NCBI GenBank assembly: GCA_900771425.1 | Contig: CAAGNV010000086.1 | Coordinates: 1-15,315, forward strand | Direction of reading: 5' to 3' | Length of the DNA: 15,315 bases | Source of the DNA: Bacteroidaceae bacterium | GTDB taxonomy: Bacteria > Bacteroidota > Bacteroidia > Bacteroidales > Bacteroidaceae | Shown here: positions 5,205-14,259 of the stretch, one piece after another | How positions within the stretch are numbered: position 1 is the first letter of the stretch | Layout: every line of letters starts with the position of its first letter | Program-made: the position numbers and the translations under genes | Notes under the pieces: generated by a model | The model's database searches: none | Told to the model about the DNA's origin: nothing | The model's input: the letters and a program-made list of their open reading frames with translations, nothing else

Positions 5205-8200
5205 TTATCTTGCGAGTGAGAACTTCATGTTGATGCCGAAATCGGCGGTAGTGGTAGGGTATGAACTGGTGGATACGAGCGGCACGTTCTTCGACCAGTC
5301 GAGGAATCCACTGAGCGTGAGGAGTCGGCTGAAGGTGTAGTCGGCCTGGATTGACACCTTGTAGGCGGTGCTTCCGTTGGTGGCAGTGGCTGTGCCGGTC
5401 TGTATGTTGCGGTTGAGTGCGTTCTGCATTCTGTACGAGAAGTCGAAGCGTAGGTTGAGGTCATGGCTGACGCCGCCCACGCGTGCCTTGCTCTTCGTCT
5501 TGCTGTCGCCCTGACCGCCCGCAGTGTTCGATGCGCCCTTGCCGCCCGACTTCTTTTTCGACTTCTTCTCGCCGCTCTGTATGTTTTTTGCTCCGAAGAG
5601 GTTGAGGTCCTTGAGCTTGTATCCGAATCCGAGTACGATGTCGTCGGAGTAGTTCTCGGTGAGTGCTACGCTGGTGAGACTGAGGTTGAGTGATCGTGTC
5701 TTGCGGAACTCGAGTTTGGAGGTGAGTCCGCTGTTGAAGGTCATATCGACACCGATGAGTGGCGAGAACGACTCGTTGATGCTGACGGTGGATATGTTGT
5801 ACATGCTGCTCGGTATAGGGTTGCCGCTGGTGACGTCGATGATGAATCCGCGGTCGCCGCCCATGAATGCCATGTAGTTGGTGAATGAGTTATAGGCTCC
5901 GACGGAGTATATGCTCTTGTACGAGTGGTTGATGTTGAAACTCTTGAACTTGTCGGCAAACCACGACAACTTGGTGAGTCCGCTGTAGGTGAGGCTCCAG
6001 TTAGGCAGCATACGCAGCACTGAAGGGAAGATGTCGAGGTCGATCTTGCTGGCATTGCCACCGCAGTATGCTGAGAGGAATGCAGGTATGAGTACGTCGG
6101 CAGAGTATTGGTCGATGCCTCCGTTGGCGGCGTCGTACGGCTTGCCTTCGAACTGCGGTCCTGTGCCGACAGGGTAGGTGGTGCGCTGGTATTCGCCTTC
6201 GAGCCGTCCCTGGATGGTGTGTATGTTCTTCAGGAACTTGCTGAATGGTTCGGAGCTGTAGTTGTTGCCTATGTTGCCGCTGCCGGCGAATGCGCTGCCG
6301 GCTGAGACGGTGGTCATGGTGAAGCTGCCGCTCTGGGTCATCGGCATGCCTGCATACATGAACTGTATCTGCTTTGAGCGGTTGACGACGCGGCTTGCGT
6401 TGAGGTCAACCTTGAGGTCGCGCAGTGGTTCGAGCGTCATGCGCAGCTGGAGGTCTTCCGAACCGTTGGTGGTGACAGGTGTGGTGATGTTGGAGTCGCC
6501 TGCCATGAGCCATCCGCTGCGAAGTGCCTTATCGACATAGCCGTCGCCGATAGCACCGAAGGCGAAGTCGAGTCCAGGCGAGAGAACGCCGTTGACACGT
6601 CGCTGTCCGAAGGCATCGCCGATCTCGTTGCACAGTCCCGGCAGTGTCATGGCGTAGGAGTTGCGGTACGTGATGCTGGCGTTGCGTATCATCATGAGTC
6701 CGCGGGCGATGACTTGTGCCGTCTTGTAGAGTCGGTTGTCGTCGAGCGGTTCCTTTGGCGATATGGTGATCTTGACAGGTATGGTGTCGTGGTTCTTGAT
6801 GCGTATGGTGTTCTCGTCAACTTTCTTGTAACGGAGCTTGTATGTCTTGCCCTTGGCAGTCGTAGCCTTGACGTTGATGCGTGAGGACTTCTGTCCGTGC
6901 TTCACTTCGGTGTAAGTGGAGTCGTTCAGGGTTATTTCCTTGCTGAAGTTCTTCGACTTCTTGGTGGTCTTGGTGTCGCTGTCATTGGCATCGCCGTCCT
7001 TTCCGTCCTTGCCCTTTGCCTTTGCCTTTTCTTCCTTCGCCTTTGCCTCGGCTTCGGCTTTGGCTTGTGTAGGGTCTTTGCCTTCGGCTATGGCGGCGTC
7101 AATCTCCTTCTGCATCTTTGCCTTTGCCTCCTTTTCGGCAGCCTTTCCTGCCTCCTTTTCGGCTTTTCGCTTCTCTGCCTTCTTCTTGGCTTCGGCAGCC
7201 GACTTGCTGTTGGAAGCAAATCGCTGGTTGGCCTTGTCGAGGAATGGTATCTTCTTGTAGAGAGTCTCGAAGTTGATGCGTCCGTTGAAACTCAGGTTGC
7301 GCTGTGTGGTGGCAGTATGGCCGAGCGACGTGCCGTCCTCGAGTTCTGTACCGCGGTTCCAACCGTATGCTGCACTGTAACTGCCGTCGGCTGTAATCCA
7401 GTCGAGCAGTGGTATCTTGTTGAGCGGTACGTTGTATGAGCCCTGGAAGGTAGAGGCGTATGTGAGTGGACGGCCAAAGTGTGCGAGGCTTGTCTTGACG
7501 GAGTCTTTCCATGCTTCGTACTGGTCGGGATAGAGGTCCTTGTTGATTACGGTGTATGGTTCCTCGATTTCGGCATGAGTGGCAGACGTGTATGCAAGCT
7601 TGAGTGCCTTGAATATGTCCCACTGGAGGTTGAGCTGACGGTTCCATAGGAACTGCTCCGAGAATACCACCGGCAGGCGGCTTCCTGCGTCGATGTCACG
7701 TTCCTGGAACTCATAGTAACTGCGAGTGATGTCGGTGTTGAATGAGAACGACTGTGGCAGGTAGTTGAGGTTTTGTGCCTTGATGATGTCGAGCCACTTC
7801 GACTTGCCTTTCAGGTTCTTGAACGGCTCCCATGTGTTATATTTTGGTGCGTAGTGGTACGAGAGGTTAGCACGCCAGTTCTCGTCGTTCTCGTAAACGG
7901 TGGTCTCGCCTGACTTGAAGCGCTGGCTGTAAGAGTAACTTAAAGCAAAGTTGGCAGGGTCGAACGGCATCGGCTTGGTGCTGGCGTAGTTCGACTTCCA
8001 GTTGCTGAGCGAGAAGTTCTTGCTCTTGACGATGGTCTCAGTCATGTTGCTGAGTGAGTCGCGCTCCATCTGGTTCTCACATTCGTTGAGTGCGTCCTTG
8101 AGGAGCATGTCGGTATCGAACGGATTGTACTTTGGCGAAATCTTCTGCCATGAGTAAGAGTAATAGATTGGGAGATTGAGCTTGAAACTCTGAGGGAAGA

Positions 8201-11200
8201 GTTTGCCGAGTTCGACGTTTGTGGTGACGCTCCATTCGTAGAGGTTGTCGTCACGGCGCGATGCCACTCCTTCCTCCAGACCACCATAGCCGGCAGTCTC
8301 GAGGTGACCGGTAAGGTTGACGCTGCCGAGGTCGGCGAGGTGCATGCTGAAGTTACCCTGTGCTGCATAACCGCCTTCGTTGTTGTAGTCTTGCAGACGT
8401 AGTTCGTTCACCCATACTTCCACGGAGTTGGTCCTACGTCCGTTGTTGCGTACACCGATCATCATGGTCTTGACTTCGCCTAGCGAAGGGTTTCCCATGA
8501 CGCTCACCTTGTTGTTAGGGTTCTTTGGGTCGTATTCGAAGTAGAGCTGGGTATAGCTGGCTGTACCCATTGCCTTCTCTTTGTTACGTTTGTGCTTGAG
8601 TTCGGTGAGGACGTCGAAGTCGATGTCGAGCATGTTCTCGGCTGGCCATACGGCTTCACATCCAGAGGCGGTGTATGTGTCGTAGTGCCCTTCTGGCGTG
8701 AGTTTCAGAGGTATTTCGTATTCGTAGTAGTTGCTCTTGTAGTCGCTGCCGAGACGCACGAACACGCTCATCTGGTTGTCCTGAAGGTCGTAGTCGCCTT
8801 CGAGGGCATTGGCGTGGATGAACATCTGGATGTGCTTGTACTTGCGCAGGTCCTGTGTCATGGTCTTGTAAACGGCACGTGCGTCGCCTGTGGCAAGGTT
8901 CTCGACTGTGATGGAGAGGGCTTGCTCGTTGCTCTGTGTGAGCTGAGGCTGTGATGGGTCAACGATACGTGTGATGCCTGGAGGCAGTACGTAGTTGACA
9001 GGAGTCTTGTCGTTGTTCTCCTCGATGTTGACGGCTGCTGTGTGTACGCTTCCGCTGACACTTGGCTTGTCGCCTGTGTAAAGCATCTGGGTGTAGTTGC
9101 GCCATTCGCCGTGAACGAGTTCAAGTGATGCAAATCGAAGGACGATTGGTTCCTCGAATTCGGTGAGGTACATACGCATGAAGCGGATGCTGCTGAAGTC
9201 GTTGATGTCGCCTACCTTGCCGTCGAACTCATCGACCGGTATGCGGAACTGGTACCAAGTGGCTTCTTCCGTCGTGTTATTGCGTAACTTGACGCTGGTG
9301 TGGCGCTCGTCGACTATGTGGTTGCGGCCTATCTGGAGGTCTTCAGGACGTATGCTGATGGTGTAGTCGAAGAAGTTCTCGTACTCGTTCATGGTATAGT
9401 CCTGGTTGATGTCTTCGACGTCAGGGGTCGTCTTGTATGCTGTGCTGTATGTCTCGTTGCTCTCGTTCGAGTTAGGCGAGTTGCCCTGAGGGTTGTTGAT
9501 ATACTTGTAGCGTTCGATGACAGGGGTCTTGGCGTTGTCGTAGTCGCTGCCGCGGAAGTAGTGGTAGTTATCGGCAGCAGGGTCTTTGGCTATTGCCTGA
9601 TAGGTGGAGTCGCTGACCGTACCCTTGATGGAGTTGAGGAAGTCGGCATAGACGCCGTAAGTGCGTTCGTCGTCGTCGGAGAGGCCGTTCAGACCGAGGT
9701 CCTGCTTCTGGCGTGCTCCTGTTTCGTTGCTGAAGGAATAAACGACACTTTTCTCTGAAGGCACGCGTCCCCACATAGTCTCGGCATAGCTGGTAGCGTC
9801 GTTGACTGGCAGACCGCTTTCATAGAATTTCTTTCCGTCCTTGAGGATGTCTTCGCTCACGTCGCCGAGGTTGAAGTGGAGTTCGCCTCCGTAGTGCTTG
9901 CCGTCGTTCTGCTTGTTTGTATAGATGAATGGGTCGAGAAGCCAGAACTCGATGTACTGTACGTTGGATGTCTCGAAGTCGCTGGTTTCAATCTTGCGTG
10001 TCATACCGCCCCAGTTGTTTCTTCGCTCTTCCTTGCTTTGCTTCAGTTTTCCGTCGGCCGTGAGGTCGGGGTTGAGGTTGTACGGTCCGCGCTCGTCAGG
10101 GTAGTAGGCTACGTTGAGTATCGGCAGCGTGTTGCTTTCGCCCTGGCTTGAGTTAGTCTCGCGGTTAGGATATACTTCGCGTACATATACTTCGCGTACG
10201 TAATGGTTTGAGAGTTGCTCGAGGTCGCTCTTGATATGACCCGGGGTGAGTGATGAACTGCGTCGTGTAAACAGAGGGTCGATGTTGTACCATGACATCC
10301 GTGCTCTGTTGTAGCCATAGCGTACGTCGTTGCTTAAGTTTCCGTAGTCGAGGTTTGAAGGGGTAGAACTGAGCATCCATGCGCTTGGTGTGCTGACGTC
10401 GATGCCGCTCTTCACGTTTTCGAAGTCGTCGAGGTATGATGCGTTGCCCTGTACTCCGCTGGCGTTGCCTGCGATGAGTTGTGCGAATTCGGCGCTGAGG
10501 TTGATGCTCGACGGCTGGGTTGCGTTTATCAGGGGCAGTTTGTCAATCATGTTGGTCAGCCACTGGCTCTGCTGCTTCCAGTTGAGGTTGAGTCCCCATA
10601 CGGTGTTATTAAGGGGTTCCTCGCCCATCTTGACTTTAGTGGTCTGTGGCTTTTCGCTGAGGTGCATGTAAGTACCGCCCAGCTGGAAGTTCTTCGAGAA
10701 GTCGTACTGCCAGTTCACTCCGAACATGGTCTTTCGCATGAGCGAGAACTCCGACTGGTCCTCGACGCTTACGTTGATGCTTGTGCCTGCGTCGATGATG
10801 CTTTGGTTGATGATCTGGACTGTTCCTTCTGAGTAGTTTACCATATAGTCAACGCCTTCGGTCAGTGTGACTCCTCCGGCTGTAACTACGACTGAGCCTT
10901 CGCTTGCGTAAGGCGGAATCTGTATCTTATTGCCTTCCGATGCCTTCATTTCGCCGGTGAGGCTGAACTTGTTCTTCTCGGCTACTTGCTTGGCTACGGT
11001 CTTTGTGGAGTCGTAGAGTTCGTCGTAGCAGTATTTCTCTGCCAGTGCGTCGCTGCCTAACTTTTGGCGCAGCCAGTCGCCGAAAGGCTCGACTACTGGG
11101 AATATGATGCGTCCTGTAGAACTGCTGATGGTGTAGCCGTCGATGTAGTCGTACTTTCCGTTTGGATTGGCCTTCATGTTGTCGTCCAAGCGGTCGAGGT

Positions 11201-12902
11201 TCATCATCTTCAGTATGGTTGTCTGCTTGAATTGTTCTTCTGGGATGTACGAGAGGTTCACGCCTGTAGTATCGCTCAGGTACTTGATGTCGAGTTTGAA
11301 CTTATCGCGCTGGATTGACGTCACGTCGAGCGAATAGACGTTCTTCATCATCAGGTCCCAGTTTCCCATTCGGGGTGAGTTGCTGGTGTTCTTCAGCAGT
11401 TTGACTACGAGGGTCTGGTTGTTGTCCTTGATATCTGACGAGAATTCGCCTACCTGATATGTCTGTCCGCCGTATGTGTATTCGAATGCTATGGCGAGCA
11501 CGCTGTTTGTCTGCAGTGTGCTTTTCAGCGAGACGTATCCGAGGTGCTTGTTGATGGTATATTCCGATGAGTTGAGCAATCGTGCGTTTTCTACCTTTTC
11601 GTAGTCAACGCCGCCCGTGATGAATGCGTCGAGCAGGTTGCTGACCTTGTCGATGTTTCGGATGTCGGGATAGTTGTTGATGATGGTGCTGTAGAGCGAG
11701 TTCGAACTGTTCTGCGGCTGTTGCTGTCCGCTGCTGGTCCATGTCGGGTTGCTTATCTTGCGCGCTTCTGCCAGATCCACGAATCCGACGATGTCGCGGG
11801 TATTCTCGGTTGCTCCCGATGTGTTCGTTACCCAGATTTCCACGCGGTTGATGGTTACGCCTGAGGTTATGTTAGGCAGTGTGGCACAGGCTTGGTTGTA
11901 CTGGTCGCGGAAGAATTGTGCGAGGAAGAAGTGGCGGTTCTCGTCGTAGTCGTATGCCTCGATGTCGAACGGGGTGAGTTGTGCTCCGCCCTTTGACGAC
12001 ACGGCCTGTGACTTTGATTTCTTCTGGCTGAATACGGTCTGGAGGTTGAGTTTACCGAACTGCAGGTCGGTACGCAGACCGAACAGCGACTGTGCGCCGC
12101 GTACGAGTGAGTTGTTTGATGGGAAACTGACGTTACCGGCTTCGAGCAGTCGGACTATCTCGTCCTCCTTGCCCTCGTAACTGAGTTTCAGGTTGCGGGT
12201 GTCGTAGTCGAAGCTGGCGTCGGTGTTGTAGCCGATGTTGAAGTTCATCTTGTCGCCCACCTGTGCCTTGATGTTCACGTTGATTTTCTCGTCGAAGTCG
12301 AAGTTCTTGGTCGTACGGTTGCGTTCCGGCATCGATGGGTTGTCGGTGTATTTGTAACTGTATCCGACTTTTAGTTCGGCACTTCCCGATGACTGGATGC
12401 GTACACCGCCTGGTCCGAATATCTTCTCGGCAGGTCCGAGGTCGAAGTGCATGTCGGTAAAGTCGAACTTCTCCTGCCCCTTGTGTACGAACAACGAGTC
12501 GTTGCGCTGGCGGAAATAGCGGTCAAAGGCTTTCCGCTCCGTCCATTTTGCATATTCCTGCGGCGTGAACATGTATGGCGTGCTGAGGAAGTTGTCGCCG
12601 AGACGTGTCCCGACCTTGTACATGCCCGACTTCTCGTCGTATATTGCTGTGTCGGGTTTCAGGTTGTCAGGGTCGGCAAGGTCCATTGATGTCTCGACGG
12701 GGCGCTCGTCGGTGGTGTAGTCGGTCTTCTTGACGTGCATGCGTGGCAGGGTGTCGGCCTGCGATTCGGCCGTGGCCTGGTTGCGTGCTGCCAGTTCGCT
12801 GATGGTGCTTTCCGGCCATACGAGGCTTTCAGTCACGACGGCACCCGCCATGACTGCCGTCACGACCATCAACACTATCAATATGTATCTGAGTTGCTTC
12901 AT
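5205..12902 (-). CDS. sprA: Type IX secretion outer-membrane translocon SprA/Sov
   Basis: This 2565-residue protein forms the giant (36-strand) outer-membrane barrel through which type IX substrates pass. Known family members are Flavobacterium SprA and Porphyromonas Sov, about 2,400-2,500 residues, so this one is full length. It starts with a signal peptide (MKQLRYILIV and a hydrophobic run to about residue 24). Family-typical blocks include LGPAEKIFGPGGVRIQSSGSAEL near residue 155, IEFWLLDPF near 980 with GELHFNLGDVSEDILKDGKKF after it, and repeated aromatic, alternating beta-strand segments to the end; the last residues NMKFSLAR fit a barrel strand. Two low-complexity inserts stand out: a Lys/Ala/Glu-rich stretch at about 1895-1985 and a Lys/Gly/Ser-rich one at about 2443-2478. 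Both are probably loops between strands. It is downstream of ruvA on the same strand, an arrangement recurrent in Bacteroidota. Confidence 0.97.
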   Translation of the reverse strand: MKQLRYILIVLMVVTAVMAGAVVTESLVWPESTISELAARNQATAESQADTLPRMHVKKTDYTTDERPVETSMDLADPDNLKPDTAIYDEKSGMYKVGTRLGDNFLSTPYMFTPQEYAKWTERKAFDRYFRQRNDSLFVHKGQEKFDFTDMHFDLGPAEKIFGPGGVRIQSSGSAELKVGYSYKYTDNPSMPERNRTTKNFDFDEKINVNIKAQVGDKMNFNIGYNTDASFDYDTRNLKLSYEGKEDEIVRLLEAGNVSFPSNNSLVRGAQSLFGLRTDLQFGKLNLQTVFSQKKSKSQAVSSKGGAQLTPFDIEAYDYDENRHFFLAQFFRDQYNQACATLPNITSGVTINRVEIWVTNTSGATENTRDIVGFVDLAEARKISNPTWTSSGQQQPQNSSNSLYSTIINNYPDIRNIDKVSNLLDAFITGGVDYEKVENARLLNSSEYTINKHLGYVSLKSTLQTNSVLAIAFEYTYGGQTYQVGEFSSDIKDNNQTLVVKLLKNTSNSPRMGNWDLMMKNVYSLDVTSIQRDKFKLDIKYLSDTTGVNLSYIPEEQFKQTTILKMMNLDRLDDNMKANPNGKYDYIDGYTISSSTGRIIFPVVEPFGDWLRQKLGSDALAEKYCYDELYDSTKTVAKQVAEKNKFSLTGEMKASEGNKIQIPPYASEGSVVVTAGGVTLTEGVDYMVNYSEGTVQIINQSIIDAGTSINVSVEDQSEFSLMRKTMFGVNWQYDFSKNFQLGGTYMHLSEKPQTTKVKMGEEPLNNTVWGLNLNWKQQSQWLTNMIDKLPLINATQPSSINLSAEFAQLIAGNASGVQGNASYLDDFENVKSGIDVSTPSAWMLSSTPSNLDYGNLSNDVRYGYNRARMSWYNIDPLFTRRSSSLTPGHIKSDLEQLSNHYVREVYVREVYPNRETNSSQGESNTLPILNVAYYPDERGPYNLNPDLTADGKLKQSKEERRNNWGGMTRKIETSDFETSNVQYIEFWLLDPFIYTNKQNDGKHYGGELHFNLGDVSEDILKDGKKFYESGLPVNDATSYAETMWGRVPSEKSVVYSFSNETGARQKQDLGLNGLSDDDERTYGVYADFLNSIKGTVSDSTYQAIAKDPAADNYHYFRGSDYDNAKTPVIERYKYINNPQGNSPNSNESNETYSTAYKTTPDVEDINQDYTMNEYENFFDYTISIRPEDLQIGRNHIVDERHTSVKLRNNTTEEATWYQFRIPVDEFDGKVGDINDFSSIRFMRMYLTEFEEPIVLRFASLELVHGEWRNYTQMLYTGDKPSVSGSVHTAAVNIEENNDKTPVNYVLPPGITRIVDPSQPQLTQSNEQALSITVENLATGDARAVYKTMTQDLRKYKHIQMFIHANALEGDYDLQDNQMSVFVRLGSDYKSNYYEYEIPLKLTPEGHYDTYTASGCEAVWPAENMLDIDFDVLTELKHKRNKEKAMGTASYTQLYFEYDPKNPNNKVSVMGNPSLGEVKTMMIGVRNNGRRTNSVEVWVNELRLQDYNNEGGYAAQGNFSMHLADLGSVNLTGHLETAGYGGLEEGVASRRDDNLYEWSVTTNVELGKLFPQSFKLNLPIYYSYSWQKISPKYNPFDTDMLLKDALNECENQMERDSLSNMTETIVKSKNFSLSNWKSNYASTKPMPFDPANFALSYSYSQRFKSGETTVYENDENWRANLSYHYAPKYNTWEPFKNLKGKSKWLDIIKAQNLNYLPQSFSFNTDITRSYYEFQERDIDAGSRLPVVFSEQFLWNRQLNLQWDIFKALKLAYTSATHAEIEEPYTVINKDLYPDQYEAWKDSVKTSLAHFGRPLTYASTFQGSYNVPLNKIPLLDWITADGSYSAAYGWNRGTELEDGTSLGHTATTQRNLSFNGRINFETLYKKIPFLDKANQRFASNSKSAAEAKKKAEKRKAEKEAGKAAEKEAKAKMQKEIDAAIAEGKDPTQAKAEAEAKAKEEKAKAKGKDGKDGDANDSDTKTTKKSKNFSKEITLNDSTYTEVKHGQKSSRINVKATTAKGKTYKLRYKKVDENTIRIKNHDTIPVKITISPKEPLDDNRLYKTAQVIARGLMMIRNASITYRNSYAMTLPGLCNEIGDAFGQRRVNGVLSPGLDFAFGAIGDGYVDKALRSGWLMAGDSNITTPVTTNGSEDLQLRMTLEPLRDLKVDLNASRVVNRSKQIQFMYAGMPMTQSGSFTMTTVSAGSAFAGSGNIGNNYSSEPFSKFLKNIHTIQGRLEGEYQRTTYPVGTGPQFEGKPYDAANGGIDQYSADVLIPAFLSAYCGGNASKIDLDIFPSVLRMLPNWSLTYSGLTKLSWFADKFKSFNINHSYKSIYSVGAYNSFTNYMAFMGGDRGFIIDVTSGNPIPSSMYNISTVSINESFSPLIGVDMTFNSGLTSKLEFRKTRSLNLSLTSVALTENYSDDIVLGFGYKLKDLNLFGAKNIQSGEKKSKKKSGGKGASNTAGGQGDSKTKSKARVGGVSHDLNLRFDFSYRMQNALNRNIQTGTATATNGSTAYKVSIQADYTFSRLLTLSGFLDWSKNVPLVSTSSYPTTTADFGINMKFSLAR

Positions 12903-12922
12903 TTTAGTAGTTGAGGAGTTAA

Positions 12923-13016
12923 GGAGAGCTTAGAGCTTAGAGTGGAGAGCTTAGAGTGGAGAGCTTAGAGTGGAGAGCTTAGAGTGGAGAGCTTAGAGCT
13001 TAGAGATTAGAGTTGA
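12923..13016 (+). repeat. TTAGAGN / GGAGAGC heptamer array upstream of sprA
   Basis: A 7-bp period runs through this stretch. Its core (12944-12998) is a 14-bp unit, GGAGAGCTTAGAGT, repeated three times exactly plus a partial fourth copy. The unit is two heptamers, GGAGAGC and TTAGAGT. The edges return to plain TTAGAGN units. It is the same family as at 800-841. On the sprA transcript it lies in the leader, beginning about 20 nt before the start codon, and would be transcribed as the complementary CTCTAAG-type repeat. Confidence 0.9.
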
Positions 13017-13037
13017 GAGACCATCCGGATGGCTCTC
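13015..13037. terminator. Hairpin at the centre of the ruvA-sprA repeat region
   Basis: CCATCCGGATGG (13021-13032) is a perfect 12-bp palindrome. GAGAG (13015-13019) pairs with CTCTC (13033-13037) around one bulged A. The hairpin lies exactly where the TTAGAG array changes orientation, so the flanking arrays can extend the stem: AGCTTAGAG at 12990-12998 is complementary to CTCTAAGCT at 13035-13043. It may terminate or attenuate the ruvA transcript before sprA, but no T-run follows on either strand, so a role other than termination is possible. Confidence 0.4.
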
Positions 13038-13090
13038 TAAGCTTTAAGCTTTAATCTATAATCTCCTCCCCCCCTCTAATCTCTAACCTC
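13033..13090 (-). repeat. Inverted TTAGAGN-type array
   Basis: Heptamers on the + strand read CTCTCTA, AGCTTTA, AGCTTTA, ATCTATA, ATCTCC; after a C-run comes CTCTAAT, CTCTAAC. On the - strand these are GTTAGAG, ATTAGAG and relatives, so this is the 12923-13016 family in reverse orientation. It completes the right arm of a large imperfect inverted repeat between ruvA and sprA. Confidence 0.75.
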
Positions 13091-13098
13091 TTTGCCAA

Positions 13099-13137
13099 AA
13101 TTTTAACTTTTAACTTTTAACTTTTAACTTTTAACTT
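13099..13137 (+). repeat. TTTTAAC heptamer array at the ruvA 3' end
   Basis: Five successive 7-bp units (TTTTAAC) lie immediately downstream of the ruvA stop codon. This is a third heptamer sequence, unrelated in composition to TTAGAG, but with the same period. On the ruvA transcript it appears as GUUAAAA repeats. It contains TAA on both strands in every frame. No inverted counterpart is visible nearby. Confidence 0.9.
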
Positions 13138-13141
13138 CTCC

Positions 13142-13750
13142 TCACAGCATCTTCAGTGCCAGCTTGATGACGCGCTCAACCGGTGCGTCTGGTTCTTCGG
13201 TAAGTATTGAACGTACTGCCTTTGCCGTCGGAGCCGGAGGGAAACCGAGCATCTTCAGTGCTTCGATTGCTTCGTCGTGCACCTCCTTGTTGATGTTGGC
13301 CGGAGCTTGGTTGCTGCCGTTAGTAGGCTGGCTCGATGCTTCGATGCCGAGCGACGCAACCTTGTCCTTCAGCTCGAGGATGATTTTCTGCGCAGTCTTT
13401 TTCCCGAGTCCTTTGACGGTAGAGAGCAGTCGGTCGTTGCCTTCGTACATTATGTTGCAGAGTTCCGACGGCGAGAACGACGACAGTATGGTGCGCGCCG
13501 TATTGCCCCCGATGCCCGATATGCCGATGAGCAGCAGGAACAACTCCCTCTCAGTCTTGGTCGCAAAGCCGAAGAGCACCCATGCGTCTTCGCGGATTGC
13601 CTCGTGGATGTACAGTTTTGCCGTCTCCTTGCCCTGGATGGCTGAATAAGTGTTGAGCGATATGTTGGCCAGATAACCCACTCCGCCGCAGTCGATGGTA
13701 GCGGTGGCAGGCGTGAGTTCGTCAATCTGTCCCTTTATGTATTCAATCAT
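13142..13750 (-). CDS. ruvA: Holliday junction branch migration complex subunit RuvA
   Basis: This 202-residue protein binds four-way DNA junctions as a tetramer and recruits the RuvB helicase motor during recombinational repair. Domain I (1-64) is an OB fold starting MIEYIKG with GGVGY at 22-26. Domain II (65-140) has the two helix-hairpin-helix motifs, GISGIGGNTA (76-85) and VKGLGKKTAQKIILELK (112-128). Domain III (about 155-202) is the RuvB-contacting helical domain, joined by a flexible Ser/Asn/Gln/Pro linker. Length and order are standard. It is upstream of sprA on the same strand, with a 239-bp gap filled by heptamer arrays. I see no clear -33/-7 promoter upstream in the 13751-13955 stretch. 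Confidence 0.96.
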   Translation of the reverse strand: MIEYIKGQIDELTPATATIDCGGVGYLANISLNTYSAIQGKETAKLYIHEAIREDAWVLFGFATKTERELFLLLIGISGIGGNTARTILSSFSPSELCNIMYEGNDRLLSTVKGLGKKTAQKIILELKDKVASLGIEASSQPTNGSNQAPANINKEVHDEAIEALKMLGFPPAPTAKAVRSILTEEPDAPVERVIKLALKML

Positions 13751-13955
13751 TGTCGGTTATGAATTTTCGAAATTGCATTTTAACGGTTTTCGCGTGTGCG
13801 ATATAATAATAACGAATATCATCCCCGATTTATTGTATGACGAGTGCTTTATTTAATAAAAGTTGTTTGGGAGATTGGTTGTTTTGCACAGATTTTGTAC
13901 GCCTAGACACGTCTTCAGGGCATGAACACACGCTTATTCGGCACTGAAACGACAA
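13751..13955. other. A/T-rich leader region of ruvA, no gene seen
   Basis: This stretch holds no convincing coding frame. It contains a near-palindrome around CTTTATTTAATAAAAG (about 13849-13864) and a TAATAATAA run near 13804. It should include the ruvA promoter, but no TAnnTTTG match is visible on the - strand. Confidence 0.4.
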
Positions 13956-14084
13956 TTACAGTTCATACAGGAATCCGTGCAGACCATTGGCAGCCATGCA
14001 CGAGGCAAGTCCGAGCGCAGAGGCAAGTCCCGTGAGGACTGCTACAAGTACCTTGATTACCAAACCGATGATTTCTTTCTTTCC
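13956..14084 (-). pseudogene. 'Smalltalk'-like micro-protein ORF without a start codon
   Basis: The - strand frame gives 42 residues: GKKEIIGLVIKV, then LVAVLTGLASALGLASC, then MAANGLHGFLYEL and TAA. It closely resembles the tiny Bacteroidota proteins named 'smalltalk', about 30 residues with a basic N-terminus, one hydrophobic helix and a T..G..SC end. Those are commonly encoded beside HU-type DNA-binding proteins and amidases, and an HU-like gene starts 0.8 kb away here. The codon where Met is expected (14085-14087) reads AGG, one base from ATG. The frame upstream closes at a TAA (14097-14099) with no ATG or GTG, and no start lies nearby in other frames. Either the start was lost, or a non-standard start such as the TTG at codon 8 is used. 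The C-terminal tail is longer than I would expect. Confidence 0.5.
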
Positions 14085-14139
14085 CCTAGCAGAAAGTTAA
14101 AAGTAAATTAGGGATTGTCGTTTAATTCAAAGAATATTA

Positions 14140-14202
14140 GTTGACCGAGTTGACCAGTTGACCATTTTACTTTTTACCGAGTTGACGAGTTGACAAGTTG
14201 AC
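14140..14202 (+). repeat. GTTGACCA-type octamer array, left arm
   Basis: Two clusters of about 8-bp units, GTTGACC(G)A with one 9-bp unit, lie at 14140-14164 and 14179-14202 (GAGTTGAC, GAGTTGAC, AAGTTGAC). Bases 14140-14164 are the exact reverse complement of 14260-14284, giving a perfect 25-bp inverted repeat with a 95-bp loop. Such repeats can extrude as a hairpin in DNA or RNA. Confidence 0.9.
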
Positions 14203-14259
14203 AAAAATCACCGCCAGTTGTCAAAATAGGGTAAAGTTTTTAATGATTTCTTTGCATAG

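Noticed and set aside
6897..7439. Hydrophobic + strand frame of 180 codons within sprA (Leu/Phe-rich)
   Set aside because: It is the antisense of the Lys/Ala/Glu-rich insert of SprA (AAG/GCC codons read as CTT/GGC), so the apparent membrane protein is an artefact.
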